Below are positions 25,993 through 37,075 of a stretch of 64,000 nucleotides of DNA, piece after piece. Source of the stretch: Nitrobacter sp. NHB1. GTDB taxonomy: Bacteria; Pseudomonadota; Alphaproteobacteria; Rhizobiales; Xanthobacteraceae. Location: the NCBI RefSeq assembly GCF_036964665.1, contig NZ_JBAMDA010000001.1, positions 1 through 64,000 on the forward strand. The letters are read 5' to 3'. A model generated the notes under the pieces. It searched no databases and had not been told where the DNA came from. It saw nothing but the letters and a program-made list of their open reading frames with translations. Positions within the stretch are counted from its first letter, which is position 1; every line of letters starts with the position of its first letter. A program made the position numbers and the translations under genes.

Positions 25993-26718
25993 ATGCCAAA
26001 TGAAGTCGTAATCATCACTCAGGCGCGCATGACGAGCACTCGCCTCCCGGGCAAGATCTTGATGCGCGCCGGGGAACGCACACTTCTTGAAACGCATCTC
26101 GATCGCCTCGCCGATGTCGGCGTGCCCGTGATCGTCGCGACGACAACGAATCTCTCCGACGGTCCCGTTGTCGAACTCTGCGCTGCGCTCGACGTTCCGG
26201 TGTTTCGCGGCAGTGAGAATGACGTACTGGAACGTTACCAAAGAGCGGCGCGCGCACACGAGGCTCGCCACGTGATTCGCGTGACGTCGGACTGCCCACT
26301 CATCTGTCCAGACGTGATTCGCGCCGGCCTCGACATCTATTTGGGCTTGAAGAGCGAGTCCGTTTATCTCTCGAACGGCGAAAAGCGGACCTATCCTCGC
26401 GGCATGGAATTCGAAATTTTTCCCCGACGCTCACTCGACTTCGCCGCGGAGAATGCCAAGCTCCCGTCCGAGCGCGAGCATGTAACAGGTTATATTCGCA
26501 CGTCGATGCCGGATATTCGCCACGAGTACTGCACGGATGAAGAAGATCTCAGCGACTGGCGTATCACCGTCGACACCGACGACGACTTCAAACTCGTCAA
26601 ACTTTTGATTGAAGATCATCATGCGGTCGAGATGGATTACCCGGGCTTAAAGGCTTTGCTGAAAGCGCATCCGGAGCTCATGAAAATCAACTCTCACATT
26701 CAACAGAAATCGATCTAA
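25993..26718 (+). CDS. SpsF-type acylneuraminate cytidylyltransferase
   Basis: 241-aa nucleotidyltransferase of the COG1861/SpsF group. The N-terminal CTP-binding loop is IITQARMTSTRLPGKIL (residues 7-23), then VIVATTTNLSDGPVVE, VFRGSENDVLERY and VIRVTSDCPLICPDV, where Asp contacts metal. C-terminal RITVDTDDDFKLV is also family-typical. Given pseB, pseC and pseI, it is the best candidate in the window for making CMP-pseudaminate (the PseF step), though SpsF proteins act on several sugars. The gene ends within a few bases of an IS relic. A 63-codon plus-strand frame just upstream (25762-25950) is not recognised. Confidence 0.82.
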   Translation: MPNEVVIITQARMTSTRLPGKILMRAGERTLLETHLDRLADVGVPVIVATTTNLSDGPVVELCAALDVPVFRGSENDVLERYQRAARAHEARHVIRVTSDCPLICPDVIRAGLDIYLGLKSESVYLSNGEKRTYPRGMEFEIFPRRSLDFAAENAKLPSEREHVTGYIRTSMPDIRHEYCTDEEDLSDWRITVDTDDDFKLVKLLIEDHHAVEMDYPGLKALLKAHPELMKINSHIQQKSI

Positions 26719-27051
26719 GGAGTTGCTCCATCGACTGGCGTTCCGAGCGGATGCCGTAGAACACCTGCAGCAGCAAGGCGTTCGGCAATTGCTCCGGAGG
26801 GATCGAAGGGCGTCCCTCGCTGGCGTGGAGCCTCCCAAGGCAGCGGTTCAAATCGCTCAAAACATCCCGGACAAGGTCCCGGACCGTCCGCAGCGGATGG
26901 TTCGCTCGCACCCGCTTATCCGGTGCGATGTACGAAAACAGCCCGCCCTGATCGGTAAACCTGCCGCGCATGATCGCCTCCGCCGATTCGAGATGATAAA
27001 GTGAATTATCAAGCCGCCTCCGTGGCGAGAGGTTCTTCAGCAGACTGCTAG
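26719..27051 (-). pseudogene. IS5-family transposase N-terminal relic (second)
   Basis: The minus-strand frame from 26971 reads GGLFSYIAPDKRVRANHPLR, RPSIPPEQL and LLQVFYGIRSERQSMEQL, the N-terminal DUF772 part of an IS5-type transposase, then stops matching at the end of the cytidylyltransferase gene. TTCTTCAGCAGACTGCTAG at 27032-27050 looks like the element's outer terminus and resembles 436-451. The DDE domain and other end are gone. It differs in sequence from the first relic, so it is a different insertion of a related element. Confidence 0.75.
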
Positions 27052-27057
27052 ACTAGA

Positions 27058-29151
27058 CTAGGCTGCCTGATCGCGTTTCACCGCCCACAGCGCGAAGGCA
27101 TAGGCGAGGGCGACCTCGTCGAGGCGGTCGAAGCGGCCGGAAGCGCCGCCGTGTCCCGCACCCATGTTGGTTCGCAGCAGAACCGGGCCGCCCGACGTCA
27201 TGGTGGCGCGCAGCCGCGCGATCCATTTCGCCGGCTCCCAGTAGGTGACGCGCGGATCGGTCAGCCCGCCCATGGCGAGGATCGCCGGATAGTCCTTCGC
27301 CGCGACGTTCTCGTAAGGCGAGTAGGACAGGATGGTGCGGAAATCCTGCTCGCTCGCGATCGGGTTGCCCCATTCCGGCCATTCCGGCGGCGTCAGCGGC
27401 AACGTGTCGTCGAGCATGGTGTTGAGCACGTCGACGAACGGCACCTCCGCGACGATGCCGGCGAACAACTCGCCGGCCCGGTTGGCGACCGCGCCCATCA
27501 ACATGCCCCCGGCGCTACCGCCGTGGCCGACGATCCTCTTCGCAGAGGTATAGTTCGCCGCGATCAGCGCGCGGCCGCTAGCCGCGAAATCGTCGAAGCT
27601 GTTGGTTTTTTTCTCGCGCTTGCCGTCGAGATACCAGCCCCAGCCTTTATCCGCGCCGCCGCGGATGTGCGCGATGGCGTAAACGAAGCCGCGGTCGACC
27701 AGCGACAGCCGGTTGGCCGAGAACGACGCCGGCATCGCGTGGCCGTAGGAGCCGTAGCCGTAGAGCAGCAGCGGCGCGCGGCCGTCCCGCGCAAAATCCT
27801 TGCGATGCAGAATCGAGACCGGAACCTCGGCGCCGTCGTTCGCCTTCGCCACGACGCGGGTGGCGACATAATTCGCGGGATCATGTCCCGACGGAATCTC
27901 CTGGCGCTTGCGTAAAGTTCGCGAGCGGCTCGCCATGTCGTAATCGAACACTTCCGTGGGCGTCGTCATCGACGAATAGCTGAAGCGTAGCCGCGTGGTG
28001 TCGAATTCGTAGCCGCCATGAGTATCGAGCGAATAGGCAGCCTCGTCGAAAGCGATCGCGTGCTCGTTCCCGGTCGCGAGATCGCGAATGACGATCGACG
28101 GCAACGCATTGGTGCGCTCGAGCCGCACCATGTGGCCGGAATAAAGCTCAAAGTCGAGCACATAGGTGCCGGGGCGATACGGGATCAGGTCGCGCCAGTT
28201 CGCGCGTTCTGGCTCTGCCAGCGGCGCGGTTACGATTTTGAAATCGATGGCGCCGTCGGCGTTGGTGAGGATGAAAAGCTCATTGCCGCGATCGGCGACG
28301 GAATATTGCACGCCGTCCTCGCGCGCTGCGATCAAGCGCGGTGTCGCCTCGGCCTCGGCGAGATCGATCAGCCGCTGCTCGGAGGTTTCATGATCGCCGC
28401 CGGCGATCACGCAGAAGCGACCGCTGGCGCTCTCATGAATATGCGTGAACCAGCCGGTGTCCCGCTCCTCGTAAACGAGCACGTCATCGGACGGCGGCGT
28501 ACCGAGCCGATGGCGATAGACCTGCATCGGGCGATGATTGTCGTCGAGCTTGACGTAGTAGAACGCACACGAGTCCGCGCTCCACACCACGCCGCCGTCG
28601 GTCTCCTCGATGACATCGGCGAGATCGGTGCCGCTGTCCCAGTCGCGGATCCGGATCGTGAAATATTCCGAGCCGCGATCGTCGGCGCTCCACGCCTCGA
28701 GGCGATGATCCGGAGAATGACGCGCGCCGCCGAGCTGAAAGAATTTCTTGCCTTCGGCGAGTTCGTCGCCATCGATGAGAAAGCGGGCGTCGCCGCCTTC
28801 GCGCGGCTGCCGTCCGATCATGCGATGCTGGCCGCCCTCGCGGTATTTCGTGAAATAGGCGAAGGGTCCGTCGGGCGAGGGGACGGTGGAATCGTCCTCC
28901 TTGATGCGGCCGCGCATTTCGGCGACGAGCTGCTTTTGCAGCGGCTCGGTCTCCGCGAGCAGGGCATTCGAATAGGCGTTCTCGGCATCGAGATAGGCGC
29001 GGATGTCCGGCGCCAGCAGCGACGGCTCGCGCAACACTTGCTGCCAGTTCGCATCCTTCAGCCAGGCGTAATCATCCGTGATGGTGACGCCATGGTGCGC
29101 ATAGCTCTGCGGCCGGCTTTCGGCTTTCGGGGTTGTCGGTGTCGATGTCAT
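27058..29151 (-). CDS. ptrB: oligopeptidase B (prolyl oligopeptidase family, S9A)
   Basis: 697-aa serine peptidase that cleaves short peptides after basic residues in the cytoplasm. A beta-propeller occupies roughly residues 70-400 and the alpha/beta-hydrolase domain the rest. The catalytic Ser is in IVGHGGSAGGMLMGA, Asp in GGLTDPRVTYWEPAKW and His in NMGAGHGGASGRF. YGYGSYG and AHIRGGADKGWGW are also diagnostic. No signal peptide. Stands alone; its end lies 6 bases from the IS relic with no loss of C-terminal residues. An acidic pocket (Glu) conferring basic specificity cannot be checked by eye, so prolyl oligopeptidase remains a minor alternative. Confidence 0.92.
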   Translation of the reverse strand: MTSTPTTPKAESRPQSYAHHGVTITDDYAWLKDANWQQVLREPSLLAPDIRAYLDAENAYSNALLAETEPLQKQLVAEMRGRIKEDDSTVPSPDGPFAYFTKYREGGQHRMIGRQPREGGDARFLIDGDELAEGKKFFQLGGARHSPDHRLEAWSADDRGSEYFTIRIRDWDSGTDLADVIEETDGGVVWSADSCAFYYVKLDDNHRPMQVYRHRLGTPPSDDVLVYEERDTGWFTHIHESASGRFCVIAGGDHETSEQRLIDLAEAEATPRLIAAREDGVQYSVADRGNELFILTNADGAIDFKIVTAPLAEPERANWRDLIPYRPGTYVLDFELYSGHMVRLERTNALPSIVIRDLATGNEHAIAFDEAAYSLDTHGGYEFDTTRLRFSYSSMTTPTEVFDYDMASRSRTLRKRQEIPSGHDPANYVATRVVAKANDGAEVPVSILHRKDFARDGRAPLLLYGYGSYGHAMPASFSANRLSLVDRGFVYAIAHIRGGADKGWGWYLDGKREKKTNSFDDFAASGRALIAANYTSAKRIVGHGGSAGGMLMGAVANRAGELFAGIVAEVPFVDVLNTMLDDTLPLTPPEWPEWGNPIASEQDFRTILSYSPYENVAAKDYPAILAMGGLTDPRVTYWEPAKWIARLRATMTSGGPVLLRTNMGAGHGGASGRFDRLDEVALAYAFALWAVKRDQAA

Positions 29152-29335
29152 GAAGAGAGATGCCTGCGATCGGAAGCGCAGGCCGTGCGCGTCCGGCGTG
29201 CGCGAGGGATGAACGTGTCCGTGTTCATAGGAGGGCGCGCGCGCAACGGCAAGCGGAGTGCGCGGCGGAATCCGGTTTGATGCCGCGCAAAATTACCGGA
29301 AGCACATTTTGGTTCGGGCGATCGTCACTTCAACG

Positions 29336-29590
29336 TCAGCCGTGATCGGGCACGTCGAGCCCGCTGGCGGCATACTGCCGTATCTTGTTGCGCAGGGTGC
29401 GAACCGACACGCCAAGCACCCTTGCTGCGCGGGTGCGGTTGCCGTCGCAACGCGCCAGCGTCTGCAGCACAAGCTCCCGTTCGACTTCGGTGACCGTGGA
29501 GCCGACCAATAGCGGAATCACCGCGTCGGGCGTGAGCGCAGCTTGATCCTGCGGCGAGCTTTGCGCTCCGGTTTGCAAATTCTGGGTCAT
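29336..29590 (-). CDS. Fis-type helix-turn-helix protein
   Basis: 84-aa protein whose second half is a Fis/NtrC-type HTH: VERELVLQTLARCDGNRTRAA then LGVSVRTLRNKIRQY. It resembles the C-terminal DNA-binding domain of sigma-54 activators such as FlbD, without receiver or AAA+ domains. The N-terminal 30 residues are disordered and Gln/Ser-rich. Start ATG at 29590. No operon partner; upstream is about 180 bases of AT-rich DNA. Could be a small nucleoid-type regulator or a detached fragment of an activator; the uniform length of such stand-alone genes favours the former. Confidence 0.75.
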   Translation of the reverse strand: MTQNLQTGAQSSPQDQAALTPDAVIPLLVGSTVTEVERELVLQTLARCDGNRTRAARVLGVSVRTLRNKIRQYAASGLDVPDHG

Positions 29591-29794
29591 CAGTCCCTCG
29601 CGAAGCGGCTTGCTTCCGAAGAAAAAGCCGACTGGATTGAGACCCCCGTCCCCCGTTACGAAGCTGTAATGATATAGTTACCAGATTATTAACACACCGT
29701 GCGGGACCAGGAAGAACCTGAAAAATAAGGGAAAAATCATTGTTTTGGTGGCAAAAATGCGCGTAACAGTAGAGTGTTATATCTGAATGATATT

Positions 29795-30090
29795 CTAACG
29801 CGAGGTGTGTCCCCGGTCATCGCAATCATCGATTGCGGTCTCATGCAGCGGCGAATCGCTTCGTCGGTTGAACGCATCGCGCAACAGATCGTATTCGGCC
29901 ATCCCCGCCGCCATCGCGATTACGAAGACGATCACGGGTCCGCTCAGTCCCGCGAGATTGACCGGCGCCGGACCCGGACACAAGGTTGACCCAACCCCCA
30001 GCCGATGCCGAACAGCACCGCGCCCGTGACCGGCGATGCATCGATATCGCGGCAGTCGAGCATGCGGATTGCACCTGCCGCGCTCGGTCC
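29795..30090 (-). pseudogene. YeeE/YedE-family transporter C-terminal relic
   Basis: C-terminal remnant of a DUF6691/YeeE-YedE-like membrane protein (sulfur-compound transport family). Reading leftward from about 30090: DIDASPVTGAVLFGIGWGL, then after frameshifts near 29990 CPGPAPVNLAGLSGPVIVF and VIAMAAGMAEYDLLRDAF to a stop at 29795. In intact homologues these two stretches are continuous (GIGWGL.G.CPGPA). The N-terminal half and any start codon are absent. Confidence 0.7.
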
Positions 30091-30146
30091 CTACGCTTGC
30101 GGGCCGTCCGAATCATTTCCGCCCTTCGCACCCGGAGAATTCCCGT

Positions 30147-30581
30147 ATGCCGTCATCGTCTCTGTTTCGCGCAGTCCTGTTCGCGCTGGCCGTCTGCTTC
30201 GGCCTGTCCTCCGCTGCCCGCGCCGACAGCGGCGCGGTGACGCTGACGATCTACAAGGGCGGCTGGATCATCGGCGCGTCCGGCGGCGGCGGCACGCTCA
30301 CCTTTCGCGGCCGGCGCTATCCGCTCTCGATCGGCGGACTGGATTACGGCCTGGTGTTCGGCGGATCGAAGACCGTGCTGCGCGGCCGCGTCAGCCACAT
30401 CAGCCGGCCTTCCGATGTCGCTGGCGTCTATGGCGCGGCGGGCGCGGGGCTGGCGATCGGCGGCGGCGCCCGCGCCATCGTGCTGACCAACCAGAATGGT
30501 GCGGTGCTGGAACTCTCCGGCCGTCAGTATGGCCTGATGGCCAACGCCGATCTCTCGGGCCTTGCGATCACGATGAAATAG
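30147..30581 (+). CDS. exported protein of unknown function
   Basis: 144 aa with a clear Sec signal peptide (LFRAVLFALAVCFGLSSAARA, cleavage near residue 26). The mature part is Gly-rich and beta-like: IYKGGWIIGASGGGGTLTF, GGLDYGLVFGGSKTVLRG and GVYGAAGAGLAIGGGARA. GGAGAA is positioned about 8 bases before the ATG at 30147. I do not recognise the family with confidence; the glycine pattern suggests a small periplasmic or envelope beta-barrel-like protein. No functional partner adjoins. Confidence 0.7.
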   Translation: MPSSSLFRAVLFALAVCFGLSSAARADSGAVTLTIYKGGWIIGASGGGGTLTFRGRRYPLSIGGLDYGLVFGGSKTVLRGRVSHISRPSDVAGVYGAAGAGLAIGGGARAIVLTNQNGAVLELSGRQYGLMANADLSGLAITMK

Positions 30582-30719
30582 CGGCGGTCCGCGTCAGCGA
30601 GCGCCGCACCGCCGGCGCAAAGCAATAGACGCGCAACCGCCATTGTGATTGAACTCAGCATACCCTTTTTCTGCAGCAGAGTTATATCTGTGCTAGGTAC
30701 GGGGGTGTGGACAGCAAGA

Positions 30720-31055
30720 ATGGGTGCGACTGTGTTCGGATTTAAAAAAAAGAAAGAGATTTTGCAAATCTGCTTCGGCATTGACACGCGGACTTTCAAG
30801 GTCGTTCGGGTGGTAGGAAGAGAAGGCGGTACCTACGACGTCGATGGTCAAGGCCCTCATGAAAATCTTGAAAAGAATTCAGTAGAAACGGCAGTGAGGC
30901 TCACTCATGGCTACATTGCCGAACTCAGTTGCTGGCCCGCTCACCAATGCGATGAGTCTCTTATCCAGCAAATCGAAGCCGATTTAAAGACGAGGGCCGA
31001 GGAGATGAAAGAGGCCGCCAATGCGGCGCCAGGTCAAGAGACCGATAGTCGCTAA
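30720..31055 (+). CDS. unrecognised 111-aa protein
   Basis: Hydrophilic protein starting MGATVFGFKKKKEILQICFG; the C-terminal third is a charged helix (IEADLKTRAEEMKEAANAA). No signal, membrane segment or cofactor motif. The frame is open to 30645, but the residues before 30720 are not protein-like. No good ribosome site is visible, so the start is uncertain. Lower GC than its neighbours, perhaps acquired DNA. Confidence 0.45.
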   Translation: MGATVFGFKKKKEILQICFGIDTRTFKVVRVVGREGGTYDVDGQGPHENLEKNSVETAVRLTHGYIAELSCWPAHQCDESLIQQIEADLKTRAEEMKEAANAAPGQETDSR

Positions 31056-31160
31056 CTGACCTTCATCATCGCTTCAAAGCTTCGAGCTACGCTACCCTCA
31101 GCGCCTACCGGGCTGGTCTCGCTTGAAAGGCGCAGTACCTTCACAAGGCGATTGCGCATA

Positions 31161-31191
31161 GCAACAAGGCCCCAACATGGGGCCTTGTTGC
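31161..31191. repeat. 31-base perfect palindromic hairpin
   Basis: Two 14-base arms (GCAACAAGGCCCCA and its exact complement) around a 3-base loop. No T-run follows on either strand, so it is not a textbook terminator. It lies just upstream of a RAYT transposase relic and could be a REP-type palindrome mobilised by such enzymes. Confidence 0.75.
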
Positions 31192-31240
31192 GTGAGATCG
31201 TCTCGATCATGCGGTCCTCAAGCATAAAGCGTTAGAACAC

Positions 31241-31420
31241 CGGCGCTGCTCATCACTCCAGTGAAGCACGGATTCGTTGGCAAGGTGCAGGACTGGCCGC
31301 ATTCGTCGTTTCATCGCGACGTGTGGCGCAGCTTGTTTCCGCTCGACCGGGCAGGCGATGCCGATGCAAGGGCGAGTTTGGCGAGGCGTAATGCCCGCGT
31401 GGTCGGGCAGGAATTGGTCG
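31241..31420 (+). pseudogene. REP-associated tyrosine transposase (RAYT) C-terminal relic
   Basis: The plus frame reads ITPVKHGFVGKVQDWPHSSF then HRDVWRSLFPLDRAGDAD, the C-terminal signature of Y1/RAYT transposases (INPVKHGLV..V.DWPHSSFH). A frameshift near 31375 moves the usual ending GEFGEA into another frame. The catalytic HUH and Tyr motifs are missing, so only the tail remains, next to a REP-like palindrome and a trailing sequence resembling REP DNA (31395-31445). Confidence 0.72.
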
Positions 31421-31449
31421 ATTAGCTTCGCCTAACCCACCCTGCACAT

Positions 31450-33796
<2,347 letters not shown>

Positions 33797-33805
33797 GACG
33801 GTACC

Positions 33806-34414
33806 TCATGCGGTTTCACGGACTTGTTCCAGCCACGCGCGCACCCGCGCGTCGGGGTCTGGGTTCTGCGTTACGTCGCTGACCACGGCGATCGAGTCAG
33901 CACCGGCGGCGAAAATTTCCGCCGCCTGTTCGAGCTTGATGCCGCCGATCGCGACCAGCGGGATGTTGCCGACGCGCTCTTTCCACTCGGCGATTTTCGC
34001 GATGCCCTGCGGCTCGAAGCGCATCGATTTCAAAGTGGTGAAGAAAATCGGCCCCAACGCGACATAATCCGGCTCGGCTGCGAGCGCGGTATCGAGTTCG
34101 GCATCGTCATGGGTGGAAAGGCCGAGCGTCAGCCCCGCCTTGCGGATCTCGTGGATGTCGGCCGTCGTGAGATCCTCCTGGCCGAGGTGAACGTGCTTCG
34201 CGCCGGCCACGATCGCCGCGCGCCAGTAGTCGTTGACCACGAGCTGCGTCGGCGTGCCCTTGACGATCCGCAGCGCGTCGGTGACGAGTTGCAGCGACTC
34301 GCCATCGTTGAGGTCTTTTGCGCGCAACTGCACCGTGCCGACGCCGAGTCCGGTCAGGCGGCGCACCCAGTCCAGCGTATCGACGACAGGATAGAACCGA
34401 TCAGGATACGGCAT
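33806..34414 (-). CDS. thiE: thiamin-phosphate synthase ThiE
   Basis: Joins HMP diphosphate and thiazole phosphate to thiamin phosphate. 202-aa TIM barrel. Visible are the substrate-binding [39 protein letters not shown]-like [21 protein letters not shown] and the phosphate loop [11 protein letters not shown]. The N-terminus overlaps the thiG end by 14 bases. The barrel is slightly short and divergent compared with E. coli ThiE, but motif order is intact. Confidence 0.93.
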   Translation of the reverse strand: MPYPDRFYPVVDTLDWVRRLTGLGVGTVQLRAKDLNDGESLQLVTDALRIVKGTPTQLVVNDYWRAAIVAGAKHVHLGQEDLTTADIHEIRKAGLTLGLSTHDDAELDTALAAEPDYVALGPIFFTTLKSMRFEPQGIAKIAEWKERVGNIPLVAIGGIKLEQAAEIFAAGADSIAVVSDVTQNPDPDARVRAWLEQVRETA

Positions 34415-35204
34415 GCCAGAAGGGTATCCCTACCACGGGGGTTGAGGGGGAGGCGAAGTCGCGGGCTTCCATCAGGCCCGCCTCAAAGGCGCCGCGGCCA
34501 GCTTCGACCGCGAGCCTGAACGCGCCGGCCATAGCGACGGGATCGGCGGCCTTGGCGATGGCGGTGTTGAGCAAAACGGCGTCGTAGCCGAGTTCGAGGG
34601 CCTGCGCGGCGTGGCTGGGCGCACCGATCCCGGCATCGACGATGAGAGTGATATTGGGCAGCCGCTCGCGCAGCAGCCTCAAGGCGTCGCGATTGACGAT
34701 GCCCTTCGCGCTGCCGATCGGCGCGGCCCATGGCATCACCACCTTGCAACCGGCCTCAACGAGGCGCATGGCGACGCCGAGGTCCTCGGTGCAATAGGGA
34801 AACACCTCAAAGCCCTCCTTGATGAGAATGGCGGCGGCTTCGACCAGGCCGACCACGTCGGGTTGCAGCGTGTCGTTGTCGGCGATGACTTCGAGCTTGA
34901 TCCACGACGTGCCGAACAGTTCGCGTGCGAGTTTCGCTGTCGTGACGGCTTCGCGCACGCTTTTGCAGCCGGCGGTGTTGGGCAGCACGGTGACATCGAG
35001 CTCGCGGATCAGCGACCAGAACGCGTCGCCGGTCTTGCCACCCGCGGTTTCCCGCCGCAGTGACACCGTGACGATCTGGCTGCCCGCGGCGCGGATCGCG
35101 TCCTGCATAATTTTCGGCGACGGATACAGCGCCGTGCCGATCAGCAGCCGGGAGGAGAATTCACGATCGTAGAGTTTCAGCATTGGTACGGCGCTCCCAT
35201 GCAT
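34401..35204 (-). CDS. thiG: thiazole synthase ThiG
   Basis: Builds the thiazole ring from deoxyxylulose phosphate, ThiS-thiocarboxylate and the imine made by ThiO. About 260 aa. Landmarks: [50 protein letters not shown] with the Schiff-base Lys, [14 protein letters not shown] and [18 protein letters not shown]. An internal ATG at 35183 ([11 protein letters not shown]), with GGGAG before it, is as good a start as 35204. Three bases after thiS. Confidence 0.95.
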   Translation of the reverse strand: MHGSAVPMLKLYDREFSSRLLIGTALYPSPKIMQDAIRAAGSQIVTVSLRRETAGGKTGDAFWSLIRELDVTVLPNTAGCKSVREAVTTAKLARELFGTSWIKLEVIADNDTLQPDVVGLVEAAAILIKEGFEVFPYCTEDLGVAMRLVEAGCKVVMPWAAPIGSAKGIVNRDALRLLRERLPNITLIVDAGIGAPSHAAQALELGYDAVLLNTAIAKAADPVAMAGAFRLAVEAGRGAFEAGLMEARDFASPSTPVVGIPFWHAVS

Positions 35205-35207
35205 CGT

Positions 35208-35405
35208 TCACCCTCCCTGCCGCGGCGTGATGATCTCGATTTCGTCGCCGCTTTTCAGAGCCGTGTCTGCCCAGCGGTTTTTCGGCAGCACGTCGAAATT
35301 CACGGCGATAGCAACATGCGTGTTCCCGTAGTCGAGCTCGCTTAGCAGCGCGTCCACGGTCTGCGCCGCGATCTCCCGCTGTTCGCCGTTGACGGTCACT
35401 TGCAT
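35208..35405 (-). CDS. thiS: sulfur carrier protein ThiS
   Basis: 65-aa ubiquitin-like sulfur carrier; its C-terminal Gly-Gly (ITPRQGG) is adenylated and thiocarboxylated to donate sulfur to ThiG. The sequence MQVTVNGEQREIAAQTV starts the beta-grasp fold. Placed between thiO and thiG with gaps of 4 and 3 bases. No thiF is present in the window, so the activating enzyme must be elsewhere. Confidence 0.93.
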   Translation of the reverse strand: MQVTVNGEQREIAAQTVDALLSELDYGNTHVAIAVNFDVLPKNRWADTALKSGDEIEIITPRQGG

Positions 35406-35409
35406 CGCG

Positions 35410-36426
35410 TCACCCGCATTGCATCACCTCGTTATCGATCTCGCCGCGTGCGACGTAAGCGAGCGTCAGTTCCGCGAGCGCCGGCGCCAGCAGAAAACCA
35501 TGACGGAAAAGTCCGTTGACCGCGATGCGGCTCTTGTCGATCGCGATGCGCGGCAGGTTGTCGGGAAACGCGGGCCGCAGGCCTGCGCCGATCTCCACGA
35601 TCCGCGCCTCGCCGAAGGCCGGATGCACGGCGTAAGCCGCGCTGAGCAGCTCAAGCGCCGAGCGGACGCTGACGCCGTCGTCCTCACGTTCGATCGAGGT
35701 GGCGCCGATCATGAAGCGGTTGTGCTCGCGCGGAATAATGTAGAGCGGCCAGCGCGGGTGCAAGAGCCGCACCGGGCGCGACAGCGCGATCTCGTCGGTT
35801 TCGACGATGATCTCCTCGCCCTTGACGCCGCGCAGGTTCGGGAACGTATCGCGCGCGGCAAGGCCGCGGCAATCGATCGCAAGGCCCTCGATGGCGGCGG
35901 CCTCGGGCGCGCTGCTAAATTCGATTTTGCCGCCGGCGGCGCGAATGCGGGCGTGCAGTTGCGGCAGCACGCGGCGCGGCTCGACATGGCCTTCGTCCGG
36001 GAAGAACAGCGCCTCGCGAAACCGCCCGTCGAGCGACGGTTCAAGTTCGCTCACATTATCGGCCTGAACGCGCCGATGCCCCGATGTCATGCGCGCGAAG
36101 CGTTCGAAGTCGGAGCGGTCGCGCGGATGCGCCACCACCAGCGACCCGTTGAAAGGCGTATCGGGAACGTGTTCGCGCCACAGCGCGAGCGAGCGAAAAC
36201 CGAGACGCGTAACGAGGGGTTCGGACACCTCAGCTTCGCACCACGGCGCCAGCATGCCGCCGGCCCAGTGGCTGGTGGCCTGCGTCATCGCGTCGCCGCC
36301 GCGTTCGTGAAGCGTGACTGCGTGCCCGGCTTTCGCGAACAGCAGGGCCTGCCATGCGCCGGCAATGCCTGCGCCGATCACTGCGACGGGGGAATCCCCA
36401 CCTATCTCCCGCGTATTCTGAAACAT
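35410..36426 (-). CDS. thiO: glycine oxidase ThiO (FAD-dependent)
   Basis: FAD enzyme oxidising glycine to dehydroglycine for thiazole formation in aerobes lacking ThiH. 338 aa with an N-terminal FAD site VAVIGAGIAGAWQALLFAKAG (GxGxxG), the second FAD-contact HWAGGMLAPWCEAE, and the C-terminal GLRPAFPDNLPRI and NGLFRHGFLLAPALAEL typical of the DAO family. First gene of the thi operon. The TPP riboswitch ends about 5 bases before its ATG, and its AGGGA serves as ribosome site, so ligand binding can mask translation. Confidence 0.93.
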   Translation of the reverse strand: MFQNTREIGGDSPVAVIGAGIAGAWQALLFAKAGHAVTLHERGGDAMTQATSHWAGGMLAPWCEAEVSEPLVTRLGFRSLALWREHVPDTPFNGSLVVAHPRDRSDFERFARMTSGHRRVQADNVSELEPSLDGRFREALFFPDEGHVEPRRVLPQLHARIRAAGGKIEFSSAPEAAAIEGLAIDCRGLAARDTFPNLRGVKGEEIIVETDEIALSRPVRLLHPRWPLYIIPREHNRFMIGATSIEREDDGVSVRSALELLSAAYAVHPAFGEARIVEIGAGLRPAFPDNLPRIAIDKSRIAVNGLFRHGFLLAPALAELTLAYVARGEIDNEVMQCG

Positions 36427-36430
36427 CCCT

Positions 36431-36540
36431 GTCCCTTCGCCGGCATGACCCGGATCAGGTTCAAAGGGTCACCGCGCTGTCGCGTGAATCGCGCTCGGTG
36501 CGGTATCTCAGCTCCCTGACGGAACACCCCTCGGAACACC
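36431..36540 (-). promoter_or_regulatory. TPP riboswitch (THI element)
   Basis: On the minus strand the conserved pieces appear in order: CTGAGATACCGC, a variable hairpin, GACCCTTTGAACCTGATCC and GGGTCATGCCGGCGAAGGGA. These are the pyrimidine- and pyrophosphate-sensing core of the thiamin pyrophosphate aptamer. It abuts the thiO start codon, with the ribosome site inside its 3' end, which argues for translational control of the thi operon. Confidence 0.95.
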
Positions 36541-36598
36541 TCTAATTTAGGCCGAAAGGGGTCGGTGTCAACGCGCGGCAAGGCGCAATCTTCCATTG

Positions 36599-37075
36599 TC
36601 AGCGCGGCGCGATCGACAGTGGAGCGCCGGGGATTCGTGCGTCGGCGCTCATGGTTTCGTGCCGGGCACGCTGCCGCCGCTGCCGCTTCGCCGCGTAATA
36701 GTAGCCGCCGGCATAATAGGCCACGGCGCGGTCGTGGTTGCCGTGAGCCGCCCGATACGCGCCGGCGAGATACCTGACCGCGTAGGTGAGATTGGTTTCG
36801 GGATCGAGCAGGCCTTCGGCGGTGCCGGTGTAGCCAAGACCCCGCGCGGTCGCGAGCTTGATCTGCATCATGCCGTAATTGCCGTGGTGCACGGCGCGCG
36901 GATTGTAGCGGCTCTCGCGCACGATGACGCGGTGGACCAGTTCGACGGGAACGCCGTTGGCTTGCGCGTGCGCCGCCACCATCGACTCGTATTGCGCCCG
37001 CTGCGCAGACGAGGGCTGCGGCCATGCCAGCACAACAAGGACAAGAAACGGAACGCATTTGCTGAGATTTAGCAC
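36599..37075 (-). CDS. lytic transglycosylase (SLT domain)
   Basis: 158-aa exported peptidoglycan-cleaving enzyme. Signal peptide CVPFLVLVVLAWPQPSSAQ, then a family 1 SLT domain: catalytic Glu in VIVRESRYNPRAV (about residue 54), NYGMMQIKLATARGLGY, LLDPETNLTYAVRYLAGAY and AVAYYAGGYYY. Close to the minimum size for a free SLT domain. Minus strand, upstream of the thi riboswitch and independent of it in function. Confidence 0.9.
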   Translation of the reverse strand: MLNLSKCVPFLVLVVLAWPQPSSAQRAQYESMVAAHAQANGVPVELVHRVIVRESRYNPRAVHHGNYGMMQIKLATARGLGYTGTAEGLLDPETNLTYAVRYLAGAYRAAHGNHDRAVAYYAGGYYYAAKRQRRQRARHETMSADARIPGAPLSIAPR

